Of a DNA stretch of 64,000 nucleotides, positions 59,664 through 64,000 are shown piece by piece. The number at the start of each line of letters is the position of its first letter. Position 1 is the first letter of the stretch. The position numbers and the translations under genes were made by a program. Origin of the DNA: DATLMR01 sp964615905 (lineage in GTDB: Bacteria > Acidobacteriota > Blastocatellia > UBA7656); contig CAZTUB010000005.1 of assembly GCA_964615905.1 (NCBI GenBank), positions 124,001 through 188,000 of the forward strand, read 5' to 3'. The notes below the pieces were generated by a model. It saw nothing but the letters and a program-made list of their open reading frames with translations, did no database searches and was not told the origin of the DNA.

Positions 59664-61322
59664 ATGAGATATACGAGCCTGGTCTTATTGCTCCTGCTGA
59701 CAAGCGCGCCCGCGTTCTCGCAGCATAACCACGCTTCATCGGAAGCGCACAGGCCCGCGCAATTGATCGCGGGTCTTGGCGAGCTTCACCACCCGGTTTC
59801 AACCCGCAACGCGGAGGCCCAGCGCTTCTTCGATCAAGGGCTGGCGCTCGTCTACGGGTTCAACCACGAAGAAGCGATTCGCGCGTTCAAACGCGCCGCC
59901 GAGCTTGACGCGGGGCTGGCCATGGCTCACTGGGGTGTCGCGCTCGCGCTCGGGCCGAACATCAACATGCCCATCGACCGCGACCGCGAGAAGCTTGCTT
60001 ACGAAGCTATCCAAAAAGCGATCTCCCTCGCTTCAAAAGCGACCGAAGAGGAGCGCGCATACATCAACGCGCTCGCGAAAAGATACTCGAACGACCCGGC
60101 CGCGGATTTGAAGAAGCTTGATGTCGATTATCGAAACGCGATGCGCGAGCTGGTCAGGCTTCACCCTGACGACCTGGACGCGGCGACGCTTTATGCCGAA
60201 AGTATTATGGATTTGCGACCGTGGCAATACTGGACCGCCACCGGCCAGCCCGCCGAAGATACCGCAGAGATAGTCTCTGTGCTTGAAGGCGTGTTGAAGC
60301 GCGACCCTAATCACATCGGCGCGAACCATTACTACATACACGCAGTCGAAGCGTCGCCCAACCCCGAATGGGCGCTTCCTAGCGCGCAACGGCTGAAGGT
60401 GCTCGCCCCGGCGGCGGGCCACCTGATTCACATGCCAGCGCACATAGATATTCGCACGGGCAATTATGAGGCCGCCGCTCGAAGCAACGCTTACGCCGCA
60501 GAGGCCGACCGCGAGTTATTCAAGGTGACAGGCGCGGGCGGGATGTACCCGATGATGTATTACAGCCATAACCTCCATTTCCTCGCCGTCGCTCACAGTA
60601 TGCAGGGGAGGTTCGAGGACGCGACGCGCGCGGCCAATCAGCTTGAGACGCATGTGGGGCAATATCTCAAAGAAGGCCCCGCGCGTGAAGCGAATCAATC
60701 GATGATGGAAGCCTTCATGCCGACTGCGACCCTCGTCCTGGTTCGCTTCCGCCGCTGGGACGAGATTCTAAAGGCTCCGCAGCCCGACAAACAACTGGCA
60801 ATCGTCACATCGATCTGGCATTTCGCGCGTGGCCTCGCCTACGCGGCTGCGGGTGATGTTGGAAAAGCCGAGAGCGAGCAGCGGCTCTTTGACGCCGCCC
60901 GGAAGCCGGTCCCTGAAACCGCGCCTTTTGGCGCAAACACGGCAAAGTCTGTGCTCGATATCGCGGACCATCTCTTGCGCGGGAAGATCGCTGTGGCAAA
61001 AAAAGACCGCAAGGCGGCAATCGAGCATTTCAAAAAAGCCATCGAGATAGAAGACAACATGAACTACACCGAGCCGCCCGATTGGTATCTGCCTGTCAGA
61101 GAGTCGCTCGGCGGCACTCTAATTCTGGACGGCAACGCTCAAGAGGCGGAGCAGGTATTTCGCGCAGACCTCAAACGCAACGCCAGAAACGGGCGGTCCC
61201 TTTTCGGGCTGGCCGAGTCCTTGCGCGCTCAAGGTAAAACCTCCGCTGCGCAGTTTGTACAGAGAGAGTATGAGACCGCCTGGAAGAAGGCCGACTCGAA
61301 GCTAAGAATCGAAGACCTTTAA
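59664..61322 (+). CDS. Exported TPR-repeat protein
   Basis: This 552-residue protein has a signal peptide (MRYTSLVLLLLLTSAPAFSQ), then TPR helices: HEEAIRAFKRAAELDAGLAMAHWGVALALG, LEGVLKRDPNHIGANHYYIHAVE, DRKAAIEHFKKAIEIEDN, and QEAEQVFRADLKRNARNGRSLFGLAESL. The HNHASSEAHRPAQL opening after the signal is histidine-rich. It belongs to a well-spread family in Acidobacteria and Proteobacteria without a known role. TPRs suggest protein-protein contacts in the periplasm. Confidence 0.85.
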   Translation: MRYTSLVLLLLLTSAPAFSQHNHASSEAHRPAQLIAGLGELHHPVSTRNAEAQRFFDQGLALVYGFNHEEAIRAFKRAAELDAGLAMAHWGVALALGPNINMPIDRDREKLAYEAIQKAISLASKATEEERAYINALAKRYSNDPAADLKKLDVDYRNAMRELVRLHPDDLDAATLYAESIMDLRPWQYWTATGQPAEDTAEIVSVLEGVLKRDPNHIGANHYYIHAVEASPNPEWALPSAQRLKVLAPAAGHLIHMPAHIDIRTGNYEAAARSNAYAAEADRELFKVTGAGGMYPMMYYSHNLHFLAVAHSMQGRFEDATRAANQLETHVGQYLKEGPAREANQSMMEAFMPTATLVLVRFRRWDEILKAPQPDKQLAIVTSIWHFARGLAYAAAGDVGKAESEQRLFDAARKPVPETAPFGANTAKSVLDIADHLLRGKIAVAKKDRKAAIEHFKKAIEIEDNMNYTEPPDWYLPVRESLGGTLILDGNAQEAEQVFRADLKRNARNGRSLFGLAESLRAQGKTSAAQFVQREYETAWKKADSKLRIEDL

Positions 61323-61341
61323 CGGTTGAAAAGGAATTTGG

Positions 61342-62064
61342 ATGAATAAATCTATCACGAAGCTCTTTTTAGCGCCGGTCGGGATTATGCTGCTCGCGGC
61401 AATCATCCCTGCGCAAAGTAAGCCGGAACAAGCCGAGCCTCAATACGACATGGGCAAGATGCAGATGGTCTTTCTCAAACGCGCACAGGGCTGGAAAGCT
61501 GCCGCGAAAGAGGTAAAGCAGGTGAAACGCGACCACGAAGCTCGCGTCGCCGCCTTGATAAAAGAAGGAGAGTGCGCGCTGGCCGGAAGTATCACAGGCG
61601 ACGGCGATCTCGACCACGTGCTGGTCTTCAAAAACGAGTCGCTCACAGAGATTCAAGCGCTGGCAGATACGCTGCCCGGCGTGAAATCGGGTATGCTCAA
61701 GGCGGAGGTGGTTTCGTGGTACGCGGCGAGAAATATGATAACGCCGCCAAAGACGCCGCTCGTAAAGGTCAATTACATCTTCGGCGTGCTGGTTCGCGGC
61801 CCGAACTGGACGCCGGCCGTTACCGACGAGACGAAGAAGATACAGGAAGGCCACATGGCAAACATCAACAGGCTGGCCGCCTCGGGCAAGCTTGTTCTGG
61901 CCGGCCCGTTCGTCGAAGGCGGCGACCGGCGCGGCATCTTTATCTTCAAAGTGGATTCGCTCGAAGAGGCCGAGCAGTTGACCAACACAGACCCTGCGGT
62001 CATCGCGGGCCGTTTAAAGATCGAGCTTCACCGCTGGGCTGTGCCAGCAGGCATGCTTCCATGA
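61342..62064 (+). CDS. Exported protein with two YCII-like domains
   Basis: This 240-residue protein has a signal peptide (LAPVGIMLLAAIIPAQS) and two YCII-type alpha/beta units. The first has HEARVAALIKEGECALAGSITGDGDLDHVLVFK. The second has HMANINRLAASGKLVLAGPFVEGGDRRGIFIFKVDSLEEA with the typical His and Gly-Pro-F loop. YCII domains are ferredoxin-like and act as small catalytic or ligand-binding units. The stop overlaps the next start (ATGA). Confidence 0.83.
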   Translation: MNKSITKLFLAPVGIMLLAAIIPAQSKPEQAEPQYDMGKMQMVFLKRAQGWKAAAKEVKQVKRDHEARVAALIKEGECALAGSITGDGDLDHVLVFKNESLTEIQALADTLPGVKSGMLKAEVVSWYAARNMITPPKTPLVKVNYIFGVLVRGPNWTPAVTDETKKIQEGHMANINRLAASGKLVLAGPFVEGGDRRGIFIFKVDSLEEAEQLTNTDPAVIAGRLKIELHRWAVPAGMLP

Positions 62065-62558
62065 TAACGACCGAACGATTGCGGCTCCGCCCCTTCGTCA
62101 TAAGCGACGTGGATGAGATTCACCGCCTATGGACCACGCGGGGCGTGCGCCGGTTTCTCTGGGATGATGAAGTGATAACCCGCGAGCAGGCGCAATCGGC
62201 CGTCGAAGAGAGCGCGGCGCTCTTCACAGAAAAAGGGTACGGGTTGTGGGCGGTCTGCTTGAAAGGCGACGAGCGGATTATCGGTTTTTGCGGTTACTGG
62301 TTCTTTCACGAGCCGCCGCAGCTTGAGCTGCTCTACGGGCTGGCCGAAGACGAATGGGGCAAAGGGCTGGCTACGGAAGCGGCGACGGCGATGATCAGCC
62401 ACGGGTTTGAACATCTTGGGTTTGACCGCATAGTGGCCAGCACAGATGCCGCCAATCTCGCATCAATACGTGTGATGGAGAGATCGGGCATGCGTTTTGA
62501 GAAGCGCGAGAGCACAAACGGGCTCGATACTATCTATTATGTGATTGACCGCGATTGA
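62061..62558 (+). CDS. GNAT-family acetyltransferase (RimJ-like)
   Basis: This 165-residue protein has the RimJ/RimL order: ERLRLRPFVISDVDEIHRLW, LELLYGLAEDEWGKGLATEAATAMISHGFEHLGFDRIVA (acetyl-CoA site), and NLASIRVMERSGMRFEKR. The R/Q-x-x-G-x-A loop is WGKGLATEA. It transfers acetyl groups, often to protein N-termini or small amines; the acceptor is unknown. It begins with a 4-base overlap with the YCII gene. Confidence 0.9.
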   Translation: MITTERLRLRPFVISDVDEIHRLWTTRGVRRFLWDDEVITREQAQSAVEESAALFTEKGYGLWAVCLKGDERIIGFCGYWFFHEPPQLELLYGLAEDEWGKGLATEAATAMISHGFEHLGFDRIVASTDAANLASIRVMERSGMRFEKRESTNGLDTIYYVIDRD

Positions 62559-62566
62559 GGTGCGAG

Positions 62567-63082
62567 ATGGAAATAGATTCCATACAGCCTTTCTTGAGTT
62601 ACTACGAAAACATACGCGCGCGGACACGGCGAGTCGTCAACTGCATACCGCGCGACCGCATCGACTGGATTTACAAAGAGGGCAAGTTCACCCTGGGCGA
62701 CCTCGTCCGGCATATCGCCGCAATCGAGAGGTACATGTATGCCGAGAACGTCCAGATGAAGCCGAGCCTCTATCCCGGCCACGGGAAAGAGCTTGCCGAC
62801 GGGTACGACGAGGTCATTGAGTTTTTCGACCGGACCCACAAAGAGAGTGTGGAGATATTTTCACGGCTGACGGATGACGACCTGCACAAAAGGTGCGTGA
62901 CGCCGGGCGGCGCGGAAATCTCTATAAGGAAATGGCTGCGCGCCCTTGTCGAGCACGAGGTACACCACAGGGGGCAGATTTACCTGTACCTGGCGATGCT
63001 CGATATTGCGACGCCGCCGATTTACGGCCTGACATCAGAGGAGGTTTTTGAGAGAAGCCGCCCCGGCGCGGATAGATTATGA
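62567..63082 (+). CDS. DinB-family protein
   Basis: From the ATG at 62567 (GAGG 6 bases upstream) the 171-residue protein is a DinB bundle with ligands in LGDLVRHIAAIERYM and EHEVHHRGQIYLYL. This is the fourth DinB protein in the window. The TGA overlaps the next ATG by 4 bases. No signal peptide. Confidence 0.87.
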   Translation: MEIDSIQPFLSYYENIRARTRRVVNCIPRDRIDWIYKEGKFTLGDLVRHIAAIERYMYAENVQMKPSLYPGHGKELADGYDEVIEFFDRTHKESVEIFSRLTDDDLHKRCVTPGGAEISIRKWLRALVEHEVHHRGQIYLYLAMLDIATPPIYGLTSEEVFERSRPGADRL

Positions 63083-63522
63083 CGAACTTCACACCGAGGA
63101 GCAGCCGCTACGAAGAACGTATACGGGAAAGCTTCGCGCGGCAGGGGCTCATGGCCACGATTGGCGCGAGGCTGGCGGGTGTGATGCCTGGCGCGGTCGA
63201 GATCGAGCTTCCATACCGCGCGGACCTGACTCAGCAAAACGGGTATCTACACGCGGCGGTTGTGACGGCGATTGTTGACAGCGCGTGCGGCTACGCGGCT
63301 TACACGCTCATGCCGGATGATTCGGACGTGCTGACGGTTGAGTTCAAAGTGAACCTCGTCGCTCCCGCTAAAGGCGACTTGATGATAGCGCGGGGCCGCG
63401 TGATGAAGCCCGGCAGGACGCTTACGGTTTGCGCGGGCGATGTCTTTGCAGTAGCGGACGGCGAAGAGAAGATCGTTGCCACGATGCTTGCGACAATGAT
63501 GGCCATATCGCTCGGCCGCTAG
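63079..63522 (+). CDS. PaaI-family hotdog thioesterase, second copy
   Basis: This 147-residue hotdog protein has YLHAAVVTAIVDSACGYAAYTLM and LTVEFKVNLVAPAKGD. The aspartate in VDSACG is the likely catalytic acid. It resembles the thioesterase at 10390 only at the fold level. It hydrolyses an acyl- or aryl-CoA. It is co-translated with the DinB gene. Confidence 0.85.
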   Translation: MTNFTPRSSRYEERIRESFARQGLMATIGARLAGVMPGAVEIELPYRADLTQQNGYLHAAVVTAIVDSACGYAAYTLMPDDSDVLTVEFKVNLVAPAKGDLMIARGRVMKPGRTLTVCAGDVFAVADGEEKIVATMLATMMAISLGR

Positions 63523-63526
63523 CCCT

Positions 63527-63555
63527 TTGATCGCAAAGTAAAAGCTCTGTATACT
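63527..63555 (+). promoter_or_regulatory. Sigma-70-type promoter for the DUF4126 gene
   Basis: TTGATC (63527-63532) and TATACT (63550-63555) are 17 bases apart and 21 bases before the ATG at 63576. Confidence 0.5.
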
Positions 63556-63575
63556 ACCGCCTCTCTGATACTAAA

Positions 63576-64000
63576 ATGAGTTTCATAACCATCATGTCAC
63601 TGGCGATGGGGTCGGCGTGGGTGTCGGGCATAAACCTTTATGCCGCCGTCGCCACGCTGGGGCTGCTAGGCCGATTTACGAGCATACAACTGCCGGGCGA
63701 GCTTCAGGTCGTTACGAACTGGTGGGTGATCGCTATCGCGTCTTCACTCTATGTCGTGGAGTTCGTCGCGGACAAAGTGCCGCTGGTAGACAGCGTGTGG
63801 GACGCCGTCCACACTTTCATACGAGTCCCGGCCGGAGCGGTGCTCGCCTCGGCGGCGTTCGGCGATTTCGACAAGGGCATTCAGGTCATCGCCTTTCTGC
63901 TCGGCGGCGGGCTTGCGCTCAGCTCTCACAGCACAAAGGCCGCGACCCGCGTGGCGATCAACACGAGCCCTGAGCCTGTCTCGAACATCGCCGCGAGCCT
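63576..64000 (+). CDS. DUF4126 membrane protein, N-terminal part
   Basis: The frame from ATG 63576 runs off the window after about 141 codons. It reads MSFITIMSLAMGSAWVSGINLYAAVATLGLLGRF, then VVTNWWVIAIASSLYVVEFVADKVPLVDSVWDAVHTFIRVPAGAVLA and GGGLALSSHSTKAATRVAINTSPEPVSN. This agrees with DUF4126, a membrane family of unknown function with several helices. The gene has its own promoter. Confidence 0.83.
   Translation, partial: MSFITIMSLAMGSAWVSGINLYAAVATLGLLGRFTSIQLPGELQVVTNWWVIAIASSLYVVEFVADKVPLVDSVWDAVHTFIRVPAGAVLASAAFGDFDKGIQVIAFLLGGGLALSSHSTKAATRVAINTSPEPVSNIAAS

Overview
The window looks like a piece of a chromosome from an Acidobacteriota bacterium, probably Blastocatellia-like. The phylum call rests on two large orphan MacB/FtsX-type permeases of the 'acidobacterial duplicated orphan permease' kind, a cytochrome c fused to a copper type II monooxygenase-like domain, many exported proteins with signal peptides, and four DinB-family proteins. 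The class is an inference. The sequence is moderately GC-rich and densely coded. I saw no rRNA, tRNA, CRISPR array, insertion sequence or phage gene. A run of 100 N at 50091-50190 and its flanks show that this is a scaffolded assembly.

Layout. 1-1500: end of a YhbY-type RNA-binding protein facing a subclass B3 metallo-beta-lactamase-like gene and two small genes. 1660-6080: iron-uptake set (candidate Fur box, TonB receptor, PiuC/YbiX hydroxylase, PepSY membrane protein). 6180-10820: exported proteins of unknown role, including a tandem pair of anchored Sm-like proteins, a YihY/BrkB protein, and an HExxH protein whose Shine-Dalgarno lies in a hairpin. 10845-15181: RND efflux pump and its adaptor. 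15437-19712: DinB protein, an unknown helical protein, a candidate selenoprotein of the thioredoxin superfamily, and an esterase with TPRs. 19914-28779: two orphan permeases bracketing small enzymes. 28956-33395: Crp-like regulator, then a two-component system next to two exported proteins, one with response-regulator-like direct repeats in front of it. 33586-45636: mixed small genes (MbtH-like, phosphatase, copper/heme protein, aspartic protease, YkgJ, sulfatase, VOC, PQQ-propeller). 45855-49784: cytochrome c, then a three-gene envelope module. 49884-64000: alkylation-damage repair genes (ada, alkA-like, alkD-like) mixed with msrA, ybaK and many single-domain enzymes.

Two signals stand out. 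First, the gene at 17460-18332 has an in-frame UGA (codon 42) exactly where a thioredoxin fold carries its catalytic cysteine. It is followed by a hairpin whose loop G-U lies at the same distance from the UGA as in the E. coli fdhF SECIS. I read it as a new thioredoxin-like/TlpA fusion selenoprotein. Second, seven intergenic hairpins have arms built of degenerate tandem heptamers (words such as GTGACAA, GTAAACC, CTGAGGA, GGCCGGT), mostly right at the stop codons of genes. Two of them supply the stop codon.

Several operons can be read from 4-base ATGA or GTGA overlaps: 38216/38794, 52865/53359, 61342/62061 and 62567/63079. Promoters with a TAGAAT or TATACT -10 box and 17-base spacing recur and suggest an ordinary sigma-70 consensus.
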